This document shows positions 1 to 8,807 of a stretch of 64,000 nucleotides of DNA, one piece after another (positions within the stretch are counted from its first letter, which is position 1; every line of letters begins with the position of its first letter). The translations under genes were made by a program, and so were the position numbers. The stretch comes from Mariniphaga sp040772505 (GTDB lineage Bacteria > Bacteroidota > Bacteroidia > Bacteroidales > Prolixibacteraceae). Under the pieces are notes generated by a model. It saw nothing but the letters and a program-made list of their open reading frames with translations, searched no databases and was not told the origin of the DNA. Where the stretch lies: NCBI GenBank assembly GCA_040772505.1, contig JAXGYA010000012.1, positions 36,231 through 100,230 on the forward strand, given 5' to 3'.

Positions 1-1534
1 TCAGCTGGAGAAAGTTATCTATCTGGACGGAATTGAAAATCCTGCTGAAGGAGATATTGATTATCGCGATCTTTTTAAAATGGGTGAGGAATATTTAAAA
101 ACCAGAGAGATTGAACTCGAAGCCATCTGGAGAAACATTCTTCCCAATGATGTGGCTAATATCAGCTACACTTCGGGCACAACCGCCGACCCTAAAGGAA
201 TTATGCTGTCTCATTTGAATTACGTGGCTAATGTAATTCAGTCAAATTCCCTGATGGAATTGTTCCCTGAGTGGCGCACACTCGCCATTTTGCCATGGGA
301 TCACGCATTTGCACACACCTGCTGCCTCTTTGTGTTCATGTATAAAGGTTCAAGCATCGCATCAGTTGAAGTGGGAAAATCACCGTTGGACACATTGAAA
401 AACATTCCCACCAATATTAAGGAAATCAAACCGACCATAATGATGAGTGTCCCGGCTTTTTCCAAAAAGTTCAGGCAGAACATAGAGGGGCAAATTCGCA
501 AAAAGGGGGAAACACTTTATAAAGTATTCCAATTTGCCCTGAAGGTGAGTTATGCACACAACGGAATAGGACACAACCGTGGAAAAGGCTGGAGGTTTTT
601 CCTGAAGCCCCTGGTTTGGGTTTTTGACAAAATTCTGTTCAAAAAAATCAGGGAGGGATTTGGGGGAGAGCTCAAATTTTTTATTGGCGGCGGAGCTTTG
701 TTGGATATTGAACTGCAAAGATTCTTTTATGCTGTTGGCATGCCGATTTGCCAGGGATACGGATTAACCGAAGCATCACCGGTCATCTCTTCTAATGCCC
801 TGCATGCCATCAAATTTGGCTCATCCGGAAAACTTGTCAGCAACTTGGAACTAAAAATTTTAGATGATGATGGTAACGAGTTGCCCACAGGAGAAAAGGG
901 TGAAATTGTTGTAAAAGGCGACAACGTGATGTTAGGGTACTGGAACAATCCGGTTGCCACAGCCGAAACCATTAAAGAGGGCTGGCTGCATACCGGCGAC
1001 ATGGGATATATGGACAAAGACGGATTCCTGTTTGTTTTAGGACGCTTTAAAAGCCTGCTCATCGGTAACGATGGTGAAAAATACAGTCCCGAAGGGATTG
1101 AAGAAGCCATTGTGGATCAATCGCAATTCATTCAGCAGATGATGCTGTATAACAATCAAAGTCCATATACTACTGCTATGATTGTTCCTGAAATTAATGC
1201 CATAAACCACGAATTAAAAAAACGGAATATCAGCCCCGGAAGCGAAAAAGGCAACCTGGAGTCAATCCAAATCCTGATAGATGAAATAAATGAGTTCAAA
1301 AAAGGAGGTCAGCATGCAGACATGTTCCCCGAACGTTGGCTTCCTACAACTTTTGTTGTTTTATCTGAGGCTTTCGGTCAGGAAAACGGACTGATAAATG
1401 CAACCATGAAGATGGTTCGCGGGAAAATCACTGAATATTTCAGTGATGAATTAAAGTTTTTATATACTCCTCAGGCAAAAAACATAAAGAATGAAATCAA
1501 CATGGAGGCATTTAAAAAATGGAACTCCAATTAA
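1..1534 (+). CDS. Long-chain acyl-CoA synthetase (AMP-binding), 5' end outside the window
   Basis: This is an adenylate-forming enzyme that would activate fatty acids to acyl-CoA. The reading frame is open back to base 2, so the gene starts before the window. The phosphate-binding motif YTSGTTADPKG lies about 55 residues from the window edge. It has AD where most family members have a G-x pair before PKG. It is followed by GYGLTEASP, the TGD aspartate and the LGRFKSLL hinge, in the usual order for ANL enzymes. The C-terminal subdomain is complete. The stop codon overlaps the stop of the convergent small secreted gene by 4 bp. The family is secure. Chain-length preference cannot be read from the sequence. 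Confidence 0.92.
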   Translation, partial: QLEKVIYLDGIENPAEGDIDYRDLFKMGEEYLKTREIELEAIWRNILPNDVANISYTSGTTADPKGIMLSHLNYVANVIQSNSLMELFPEWRTLAILPWDHAFAHTCCLFVFMYKGSSIASVEVGKSPLDTLKNIPTNIKEIKPTIMMSVPAFSKKFRQNIEGQIRKKGETLYKVFQFALKVSYAHNGIGHNRGKGWRFFLKPLVWVFDKILFKKIREGFGGELKFFIGGGALLDIELQRFFYAVGMPICQGYGLTEASPVISSNALHAIKFGSSGKLVSNLELKILDDDGNELPTGEKGEIVVKGDNVMLGYWNNPVATAETIKEGWLHTGDMGYMDKDGFLFVLGRFKSLLIGNDGEKYSPEGIEEAIVDQSQFIQQMMLYNNQSPYTTAMIVPEINAINHELKKRNISPGSEKGNLESIQILIDEINEFKKGGQHADMFPERWLPTTFVVLSEAFGQENGLINATMKMVRGKITEYFSDELKFLYTPQAKNIKNEINMEAFKKWNSN

Positions 1535-2004
1535 TTGTATAATAGATACTGGTAATTTTCATTTAGCAAACCGGGCAGATAGCTTGCAATCAATCCCAGG
1601 GCTTTTTCATCATTAACCTGCTCTACGGTAATAATCTGCTGCCTATCAATCTCCTCCTGACTCAAAACTGCATCATTAAGTTGCTGTGGCACAGTGCACC
1701 ACGACTTTTTCAGGCTACTTGTTCCAAATCCTTTTGGAGAAGAGCAATAACAAACTTCAAAATACTCGGTGCTCACAATATAAACTGCATCACCGGAAGA
1801 CAAACGTTTGACAACAACTACCGGATTATTGCAGCCTTCATAAGTAAGATTCCATACTTTTTCAGCGCTTTTGTAAACACCAATATTTTCAACTGTTTCA
1901 ATTTTATATTTTGTTAAATCAGAAGGAAACACTGTGGCACTTACAGTATAGGATGCTGCAACCAGGCAAAAAACTAAAACAAAAGATATTCTCAAATTTT
2001 TCAT
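1531..2004 (-). CDS. Small secreted protein of unknown function
   Basis: The protein has about 157 residues and no family I recognise. It begins MKNLRISFVLVFCLVAASY, a clear signal peptide with likely cleavage near VSA-TVF. An ATG four codons upstream (2016) is also possible, but 2004 gives the cleaner signal peptide. The mature part contains cysteines in C-NNP, EVCYCSS and SWCTVP contexts, which suggests disulfides in the periplasm or outside the cell. It is transcribed convergently to the acyl-CoA synthetase and shares 4 bp with it. No lipobox is present. Existence as a gene is likely because of the signal peptide and the coherent frame. Confidence 0.7.
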   Translation of the reverse strand: MKNLRISFVLVFCLVAASYTVSATVFPSDLTKYKIETVENIGVYKSAEKVWNLTYEGCNNPVVVVKRLSSGDAVYIVSTEYFEVCYCSSPKGFGTSSLKKSWCTVPQQLNDAVLSQEEIDRQQIITVEQVNDEKALGLIASYLPGLLNENYQYLLYN

Positions 2005-2492
2005 GACTTTAAACATTTTTAAATAAAACGATAGATTTTTAATAATTCTCTTTTACAAATATGACGCAGGATTGTCAAAATTGTTACACTAATATGCATG
2101 TTGTGTTACACAATTTTATTTAAAAAGTTTATTTGTTTATTTTGAAAATATACTTTTACAGAACATATTGCTAACAATTGAAACTTAATCAGTTAATACA
2201 TCATTAATTTAAACAAATTGTGAACAAAAAAGTTTCAGTTAATCCGGTGACTTTTTTCTGAAAAAAGTGAATAAAAATCAGTTTTTTGACGAAATATTTA
2301 ATTTCTACGATGAAATTATGAATTGTAATCATTTGTTTTTAAAACTTTATTTCAAAAGCATCGATTAACGATCTCCTCATAAATGAATATGAATGCCAAA
2401 ATTCAATCTGAAAAATTAATCTATTTTTGTGGCTGCAAGCTTTTGTAAAAATGAATACTTTTCAGAGGAATCAAAAATCAAATTTTCAATAA
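2005..2492. other. AT-rich intergenic region, no gene seen
   Basis: About 490 bases separate two divergent genes. The stretch is very AT-rich with poly-A and poly-T runs. I see no credible open frame, tRNA or strong hairpin. The only recognisable element is the promoter-like sequence near its right end. Confidence 0.6.
2422..2429 (+). promoter_or_regulatory. Bacteroidota-type -7 promoter element for the nitroreductase gene
   Basis: TATTTTTG matches the Bacteroides -7 consensus TAnnTTTG and lies 63 bases upstream of the nitroreductase start. No clear -33 TTG is visible at the right distance, so this is a partial promoter match. Confidence 0.4.
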
Positions 2493-3023
2493 ATGAGTTT
2501 CAATCAGTTAATTAACCGCAGGTTTTCTGTAAGGAAGTATAAAAACGACCCGGTGGAAGAGGAAAAACTGCTTCAGATTCTGGAGGCAGCACGTCTTGCG
2601 CCTTCGGCTGCAAATTATCAACCCTGGCATTTTATTGTTGTTTCAAAACCGGAAAATCTTAGCAGACTGCATCTTTGCTACCATCGCGAATGGTTTCAGC
2701 AGGCGCCCGTTGTAATTGTTGCCTGCGCCGATCACTCCCGGTCGTGGAAACGGGGTTATGACGGCAGGAACTCTGCGGATATTGATGTGGCAATTGCCGT
2801 GGACCATATCACTCTACAGGCTGCCGAGCTGGGTTTGGGAACCTGCTGGATATGTAATTTTGATGCTCCGAAATGCTCAGAAACACTCAACCTGCCGGAG
2901 CATATTGAACCCATTGCCATGATTCCTGTTGGCTATCCGGAAAAAGAAAACATTCCGCCCAAAAAGCGAAAAACTTTAGAAGAAATCATACACCGCGAGG
3001 TATTTACTGCTGATCAAAGATAA
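2493..3023 (+). CDS. Nitroreductase family FMN oxidoreductase
   Basis: This is a flavin-dependent NAD(P)H oxidoreductase of 176 residues, the normal size for the compact nitroreductase fold. The N-terminal RRFSVRKY segment contacts the FMN phosphate. LAPSAANYQPWHF is the hallmark second FMN-binding region. ELGLGTCWI lies in the C-terminal half, as in other members. The protein is probably a cytoplasmic dimer. The stop overlaps the convergent fructosamine-kinase gene by 10 bp. The real substrate is unknown, since members reduce nitroaromatics, quinones or flavins or act in cofactor chemistry. Confidence 0.9.
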   Translation: MSFNQLINRRFSVRKYKNDPVEEEKLLQILEAARLAPSAANYQPWHFIVVSKPENLSRLHLCYHREWFQQAPVVIVACADHSRSWKRGYDGRNSADIDVAIAVDHITLQAAELGLGTCWICNFDAPKCSETLNLPEHIEPIAMIPVGYPEKENIPPKKRKTLEEIIHREVFTADQR

Positions 3024-3913
3024 CTTTTTGCAATCTGAAGCGCCTGACTGCGATACCCGCTGCCAAACAAATAGTAGTGATTGAGCACATGGTAGAGCTG
3101 ATACAGCGAATTTCTTTCTCTCCAGTCATCAGAAAGGGGATACACTTCGTTATAGGCACCATAAAATCGTTGTGAGAACCCGCCAAACAAGGTCATTATT
3201 CCCATTTCCATTTCGCGCTCTGCAAAGCAGGAAGCGGGGTCAATCAGCGCCGGACCGTTAATGGTATTCATATAATTTCCTGACCATAAATCGCCATGAA
3301 TGAGTGACGGTGAATGTTTGCCCTGAATAAATTCCGGTATTTTCTCTAACAAAAGGTCATAAATCAACATTTCTCCGGCAGGAAGCGGTCTCTTCTTCGA
3401 GATTAACTGAAGCAGAAAACGAAGCCTGTTATCCCTGTAAAACTCAACCCAGTCGCTCTTCCATGAATTGTTCTGGATTGTGGAGCCGCAATAATTATTA
3501 TGATAAAATCCAAATTCTTTTGCAGAGTATTTATGAATGGTTGCCAATCCGCGTCCAAGTTGTTCATCCTGATTTCTGTTTCCATACCCCTGCTCAAGAT
3601 ATTCAAGCACTAAAAAACCGGGAGTTGAATCAATTCCTTTAACCGCAAGCACCTCGGGCACAACCAATTGTTCGCCTGCTGCTTTCTTTAGCTCTTCAAG
3701 ACTTTCGGCTTCACGCAAAAAAATATCTGCATCATTATCGTCATTCCATTTTAAAAAAAGAGTACCGATGGTAGTTTCAATTTTTGAAGCATGATTTATG
3801 CAGCCTCCACCCAGCAAATGGGATGAAGAAACTCTCACACTCTCATTCATCCTGATTGATAAATGATGCTCAACTTCACTCATCAGGGTGCTCTCTTTTC
3901 CAAAAAATTTCAT
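3014..3913 (-). CDS. Fructosamine kinase family protein
   Basis: This 299-residue protein belongs to the fructosamine/ketosamine-3-kinase family, which phosphorylates sugar adducts on proteins or small amines and so promotes deglycation. The phosphotransferase core is visible as LIHGDLWSGNYM (about residues 204-215) with the catalytic aspartate, and ALIDPASCF (about 222-230) with the metal-binding aspartate. The N-terminal LLGGGCINHASK resembles the family nucleotide-binding turn. A second methionine at residue 11 is an alternative start. The gene converges on the nitroreductase with 10 bp overlap. Confidence 0.88.
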   Translation of the reverse strand: MKFFGKESTLMSEVEHHLSIRMNESVRVSSSHLLGGGCINHASKIETTIGTLFLKWNDDNDADIFLREAESLEELKKAAGEQLVVPEVLAVKGIDSTPGFLVLEYLEQGYGNRNQDEQLGRGLATIHKYSAKEFGFYHNNYCGSTIQNNSWKSDWVEFYRDNRLRFLLQLISKKRPLPAGEMLIYDLLLEKIPEFIQGKHSPSLIHGDLWSGNYMNTINGPALIDPASCFAEREMEMGIMTLFGGFSQRFYGAYNEVYPLSDDWRERNSLYQLYHVLNHYYLFGSGYRSQALQIAKSYL

Positions 3914-4114
3914 AAAGGTCTATTCAAAATAATTACAGAATTGGCGGTTTTAAACAGAAGCAGGCAAACAGCCTGCAATCTGTGGCAATCTTTCAGTTTA
4001 AAAATTGTACTTCCGCACGAATATTAAAAATAGCAGGTAATAATATACATTATTCACCGTAATAAAAAGCAGATATGTATATTTACCATTAAATTAATAA
4101 TTAAAGGAATTGCA

Positions 4115-6202
4115 TTGATTTCATTTGGAGTAAAATATTGGTTTCTTCTTTTGCCGGTAATAGCAGTTGCAGCTGCCGGGATTGTGCTATTGCTCTATTT
4201 CAAAAATGATGAAAACAGGGAACTCACAGTTACACAGCGACGTATCCTTATGGGGCTTCGCTTTTTATCTTTCTGCCTAATCGCTCTCATGCTTTTATCT
4301 CCCTTTTTACGGAGCTTGAAAAGGATTGTCCAAAATCCTGTGGTTATCACAGCATGGGACAATTCAGGCTCGGTGGTTGCCACCGGAGACTCTACCCTGC
4401 TGGCAGAAGAAACAATCGGTATCAAAAACCGAATTTCACAGGGGTTGGAAAGTCGCTACTCCCTTGTGAACTACACATTCGGAGAGGAGACAAAGCTCTC
4501 AGGGGAGCTTGATTTTTCTGAAAAAAAATCAGACTACAGCGACCTGATTTCAACCATCACCAACAACCATTTTAATGAGAATGTGGGTGCTGTTGTCATT
4601 GCCGGCGACGGAATTTACAATCAGGGGAAAAACCCCTTAAATATGTTGGGCAACCTGACTTTCCCGGTTTTTATCATTGCCCTTGGCGACACCACCGAAG
4701 TAACCGATGCACTTATCCGCGGAACGCGGGTGAACCGCACCTCCTTTTCCGGGAACCGCTTCCCGGTTGAAATTGATGCACATTTTTTGAAGCTGAAAGG
4801 GAATCCGCTGAAGCTGACCGTTTATGAAAAAGATAAGGAGATTGCCCAAACCGTAATCACACCCCCAAATGACGACTATTTCAACACCGTTGAGTTTATT
4901 ATTGAAGCCGGTGCGCCCGGATTAAAACAATACACTGCCACCATAGAAAAAGCAAAAGATGAGCAAAATACGAAAAACAACACCGTTAGTTTCGTGGTGA
5001 ACGTTCTTGAAAGCAAGCAAAAAATTCTTATTCTTTCCGATGGTCCGCACCCCGATATTGGCGCTATCAAATACACACTGGAACAGCAAAAATCATATGA
5101 GGTTTCTGCTTTCACCGAAGAGCCTTATCCGTCAAACTTTCAGGATTTCAATCTGATTATATTGAACCAGTTGCCCACCTCGGGAAAGTCTTTGGCCAAT
5201 ATTGCCGGAGGCAATGTGAGCCACAGGATACCCGTTCTTTTCATTGTGGGAGGCAAAACCTTTCTGCCTCAATTAAACACCCTTTCAGCCGGGGTGCAAA
5301 TTAACCCGCTTGCCGGTTCGGGAGAGGAAGCGCAGGCGGTGATCAATCCGGCTTATTCCACTTTTAATTTAAGCGAAAACTTACGGGAAGCGGTGCCAAA
5401 GTTTCCGCCGCTTTTGGTCCCCTTTGCCAACTACCGGCTTGAACCTGAATTTAATGTGCTCCTTTTTCAAAGAGTGAAAAATATTGATACGGGCAAACCG
5501 CTAATAGCCACAGGCATTCAAAACGGCAAAAAAACCGGATTCATTTTCGGAGAAGGAATCTGGCGGTGGCGCCTGAATGATTTTTTTCAAAATCAAAACC
5601 ACAACCATTTTAATGAGCTGGTTAATCAGCTTGTTCAATATCTTGCTCTTCGCCAGAATGAAGATAATTTTATGATTGACTATAAGTCGGAATACGCAGA
5701 AACAGAGAATGTAATCCTAAAAGCCGAAGTATATAATGATGCTTTTGAGCGCATAACCAATGAAGAGGTCAACATCGACATAAAAAACGAAAATGGTGAT
5801 GAGTTTCATTTCATCTTTGACGTGAGAGGAGACAGCTACCATTTGAATACCGGAAATCTGCCCGCAGGCAATTACACTTTCGATGCAGAGGTCAGCATCG
5901 GTGAGGAGACACACACAGAGCATGGAAATTTTGTTGTTTCTGCAGTAAATCTTGAAAATATGGTTACCCGTGCAAATCACCGGATGTTGTTTCAGCTTGC
6001 ATCCCAAACCGGCGGTGCGTTTTACACACCCGGGGAGATTGATGAAATCATTAACCGAGTCAAAAAAAGCGATTCGCTAAAACCTGTGAGCTATTTTCAG
6101 GATATGATTAGCGAGCTTTTAAACATGTACAGGATATTGATTGTTATAATTATATTGTTAAGTGTGGAATGGTTTTTGAGAAGATACTGGGGAATTTATT
6201 AA
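4115..6202 (+). CDS. Membrane-anchored VWA-domain protein
   Basis: This is a 695-residue membrane protein. Two N-terminal transmembrane helices (about residues 8-29 and 44-65) are followed by a von Willebrand A-like domain. That domain has an intact metal site, D82-N-S84-G-S86, and a later VVIAGDG strand. A long periplasmic region follows, and the last ~25 residues form a transmembrane helix ending in EWFLRRYWG. The architecture recalls Bacteroidota BatA-like or glutamine-amidotransferase-like membrane proteins, but I cannot assign a pathway. The start is a TTG with AAAGGA just upstream. It is the first gene of an apparent operon with two lipoproteins, the next starting 14 bp after its stop. 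Confidence 0.8.
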   Translation: MISFGVKYWFLLLPVIAVAAAGIVLLLYFKNDENRELTVTQRRILMGLRFLSFCLIALMLLSPFLRSLKRIVQNPVVITAWDNSGSVVATGDSTLLAEETIGIKNRISQGLESRYSLVNYTFGEETKLSGELDFSEKKSDYSDLISTITNNHFNENVGAVVIAGDGIYNQGKNPLNMLGNLTFPVFIIALGDTTEVTDALIRGTRVNRTSFSGNRFPVEIDAHFLKLKGNPLKLTVYEKDKEIAQTVITPPNDDYFNTVEFIIEAGAPGLKQYTATIEKAKDEQNTKNNTVSFVVNVLESKQKILILSDGPHPDIGAIKYTLEQQKSYEVSAFTEEPYPSNFQDFNLIILNQLPTSGKSLANIAGGNVSHRIPVLFIVGGKTFLPQLNTLSAGVQINPLAGSGEEAQAVINPAYSTFNLSENLREAVPKFPPLLVPFANYRLEPEFNVLLFQRVKNIDTGKPLIATGIQNGKKTGFIFGEGIWRWRLNDFFQNQNHNHFNELVNQLVQYLALRQNEDNFMIDYKSEYAETENVILKAEVYNDAFERITNEEVNIDIKNENGDEFHFIFDVRGDSYHLNTGNLPAGNYTFDAEVSIGEETHTEHGNFVVSAVNLENMVTRANHRMLFQLASQTGGAFYTPGEIDEIINRVKKSDSLKPVSYFQDMISELLNMYRILIVIIILLSVEWFLRRYWGIY

Positions 6203-6216
6203 GAGTAAATCATAAA

Positions 6217-7278
6217 ATGAACGCAAAAAATCACATCATAAAAATCACTCAACTTCTGATTCTGTTTCTTGCAGGCATGCTTGCAACCTCATGCATTCCA
6301 ACCAGGAACCTTATAGTAGATATTCCCCGTCCATCAAGCAAGGAATTGCCTCAGTCTGTTCAGAGTCTGACCATTGTTTCACAGATAGTGGATGACAAAT
6401 TCACCGACCTTGAGCAGGACTCTTTGCAAAAAATATTTTACAAAAGTCGTTTTAATCTTGATACGGTTATCTATGATTTTCAAATGGCTGACACTACCCT
6501 TAAAGCTTTGGGAGTGCTGCTTTTCGAGTCGGGTCGCTACGATTATGTGATTCCCGAAGCAAGATTTTTGGATTCTCCAAAGACTTCAAATGTAGCAAAT
6601 GTGATGCCCTGGTACAGAGTAAGGGAGCTGTGCAACACGTTTAATACGGATGCTGTGCTTTCACTTGACTATCTTAGAACCCGGGTAAAAACTCACTTTT
6701 CAAATGAGTCATTCTTCGATCCGTTTCAGGGAGGGTTTAATACAGGAGCAACTGCGAGCATTCAAATCAATTATGAAGCGCTTTTTCGAATATATGACCC
6801 GGCGAAAGAGAAGATTTTGCTTCAGGAGTTAATCATCGACACACTCTACTGGGATGACATCAATGCAACAACGCGTGCACTTTTTTCCCATTTCACACCG
6901 GTTAAAAAGGCGCTTGCCGAAACCGGAATTGTCATTGCCTTAGACCTTTCCGATAAGATAGGCGTTCGCTGGCAGCCCGAAAGGCGTAAATATTTCGTGA
7001 CAGGCAATTCGCGATTCAAAAAAGCGAACCGCCTTGCCGAGCAGGGAAATTGGCTGGATGCTGTTCAAAAATGGGAAGAGGTGGCAGAAAATACAAGCTC
7101 GAAAACCATGCTGAGCAAAGTGCAGCTAAACATCGCATTGGGATATGAAATATTGGGAGATATTGACAACGCCATTGGCTGGGCGCTGAAATCGTATGAA
7201 ACTATGTTCCGCCCTCTGACTTACGAATATCTGGAAACTTTGAAAAAACGAAAAAACGAATTAAAAAACACAAAATGA
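6217..7278 (+). CDS. Lipoprotein with C-terminal TPR, DUF6340-like (first paralogue)
   Basis: The product is a 353-residue envelope lipoprotein. The lipobox LATSC is near residue 25 when translation starts at the ATG at 6217. That start lies after the stop of the upstream VWA gene, whereas a longer reading would overlap it. The C-terminal 80 residues (ANRLAEQGNWLDAVQKWEEVA and onwards) look like tetratricopeptide helices. It resembles the Bacteroidota family DUF6340, though this is from memory. The next gene encodes a clear paralogue and overlaps by the ATGA junction, so the two are translationally coupled. Function is unknown. Context suggests an envelope complex with the VWA protein. Confidence 0.78.
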   Translation: MNAKNHIIKITQLLILFLAGMLATSCIPTRNLIVDIPRPSSKELPQSVQSLTIVSQIVDDKFTDLEQDSLQKIFYKSRFNLDTVIYDFQMADTTLKALGVLLFESGRYDYVIPEARFLDSPKTSNVANVMPWYRVRELCNTFNTDAVLSLDYLRTRVKTHFSNESFFDPFQGGFNTGATASIQINYEALFRIYDPAKEKILLQELIIDTLYWDDINATTRALFSHFTPVKKALAETGIVIALDLSDKIGVRWQPERRKYFVTGNSRFKKANRLAEQGNWLDAVQKWEEVAENTSSKTMLSKVQLNIALGYEILGDIDNAIGWALKSYETMFRPLTYEYLETLKKRKNELKNTK

Positions 7279-8318
7279 ACCTGCGTATATTTTCGGTTTT
7301 TTTCTCTCTTTTAATTGCTTTTGGCTGCACAGTTTACAACCAATATCCCATAGATATTTACAAGCCGGGCGAAGTGATTTTCCCACCATCGGTGGAAAAG
7401 GCAGTCATTGTTTCAAGAAATTTCAAATATTCTGCCGACACCCTTCTGCATTTTTACAAAGACAATTACAGTCTGGTTAAAGCCAAAAACGATCCCGCTG
7501 ATCTGGACAGCCTTCTGACCACCATCTGCATAAAGGAACTGGCTGCCAACCTGAGCGACAATAACGTTTTTGCAGACCTTCATGTTTTCCCTTATCGCAC
7601 CTTTGAAAAACATTCAGGCGAACATTTAAGCGAATTTTCCAGGGGATTAATTGAACAAATCGCTTCTGCCACTGATGCCGATTTGCTGATTTCACTGGAT
7701 ACCTATTCCAGCTTCTTTTCTTCATATCCTGAAAGTTGGGATTCACCGGAAACAAATGAAGTTATCACAGTTGCAGTGTGGAGCATTTATAATCCTTTAA
7801 AGAAATCGCTCATCGAGCGAAAAACAATGATTGACACCATTTACTGGAACGGATATGACGATGAAGGAAACTTTAGGAAAGGGTTCAGGCTTCCATCACG
7901 GTTGAGTGCACTGGAGCAGGCTTCGGCAATTGCCGGTGAAAATTATGCCAAACGGTTTTATGCCGGCTGGCAAACGGTAAACCGGTTGTATTCCGTTCCT
8001 CCCCTGCCCGAATTCTCGGAAGCAGCACGCTATTTTGAAGAAGGAGAGTGGAACAAAGCGATTCGCCTGTGGCAAAAGTATGCCGGCGACCGCAACGGGA
8101 AAACGGCAATTCATGCCCGCTACAATCTGGCACTGGCTTTTGAGATGAAAGACGACCTTGAAACGGCACAGAAATGGCTGAATGCTGCACTGGAACTGGC
8201 TACAAAATACCGAAATAAAGAAGATCTGAAAATGATACTCAAATACAGGGGAATTTTGAACAACAGGCATAAAGAGACTCTGAAACTCAAAATGTTAAAT
8301 AAGAATTTTTCTGATTAA
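7275..8318 (+). CDS. Lipoprotein with C-terminal TPR, DUF6340-like (second paralogue)
   Basis: The product is 347 residues long, with a signal sequence ending in the lipobox IAFGC. It shares order and motifs with the preceding gene: an N-terminal PPSVEKAVIVSRN segment, an internal DTIYWNGYDDEG segment matching DTLYWDDINATT, and a C-terminal ARYFEEGEWNKAIRLWQKYA helix pair. These show a tandem duplication followed by strong divergence. The start ATG overlaps the preceding stop by 4 bp. It is the last gene of the VWA operon. The specific role is unknown, but an outer-membrane or periplasmic assembly with its neighbours is plausible. Confidence 0.78.
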   Translation: MNLRIFSVFFSLLIAFGCTVYNQYPIDIYKPGEVIFPPSVEKAVIVSRNFKYSADTLLHFYKDNYSLVKAKNDPADLDSLLTTICIKELAANLSDNNVFADLHVFPYRTFEKHSGEHLSEFSRGLIEQIASATDADLLISLDTYSSFFSSYPESWDSPETNEVITVAVWSIYNPLKKSLIERKTMIDTIYWNGYDDEGNFRKGFRLPSRLSALEQASAIAGENYAKRFYAGWQTVNRLYSVPPLPEFSEAARYFEEGEWNKAIRLWQKYAGDRNGKTAIHARYNLALAFEMKDDLETAQKWLNAALELATKYRNKEDLKMILKYRGILNNRHKETLKLKMLNKNFSD

Positions 8319-8433
8319 CAGACCTACAAAACCACCATACGCCATTCAAAAAACTTTCTCCTGAACTATTTCATTCCCGGAATAAAGAGAAGGTGTTTCA
8401 CTTTATTTCAACCTCTTCAGAATCAACTCTGCT

Positions 8434-8778
8434 TCATCCTCCAGACCTTTTCACCTGGTAGCCCTCTGTTTTCAAAATTTCCATGACGCGTTCGCGAAAG
8501 TCGCCCTGAATAAGAATTTCTCCGGCTCTGGCAGTACCGCCCACGCCGCATTTGGTTTTCAGTAATTTTCCCAGCTCTTTCAGGTCTTCTTCCACTCCTG
8601 CAAAACCAGAAACAAGTGTTACACTTTTCCCCTTCCGGTTTTTTCGGTCAAGGCTCACATACAGTTTTTGCTGCTGAGGCGGCAGCGTTTTTTCCTCCTT
8701 TTCCGTTTCGGTTTGAAACTCAAAATCGGGGTTTGTTGAATACACAACGCCAAGTCTCTCTTTCCAGTCGTTTCCCAT
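8434..8778 (-). CDS. yciH: SUI1/YciH-type translation initiation factor homologue
   Basis: This 114-residue protein carries the SUI1 (eIF1-like) domain in its C-terminal 80 residues. KSVTLVSGF, LLKTKCGVGGTAR and ILIQGDFRERV are the characteristic strands and the GVGGT loop of bacterial YciH proteins. The N-terminal ~35 residues are charged and probably disordered. Bacterial members are thought to bind the small ribosomal subunit and influence start-site fidelity or stress-time translation. The gene follows the secreted hydrolase gene by 29 bp on the same strand, so they may share a transcript without an obvious functional link. Confidence 0.88.
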   Translation of the reverse strand: MGNDWKERLGVVYSTNPDFEFQTETEKEEKTLPPQQQKLYVSLDRKNRKGKSVTLVSGFAGVEEDLKELGKLLKTKCGVGGTARAGEILIQGDFRERVMEILKTEGYQVKRSGG

Positions 8779-8807
8779 TTTCCTGTTTTTCTATAAAATG
8801 TGTCCGC

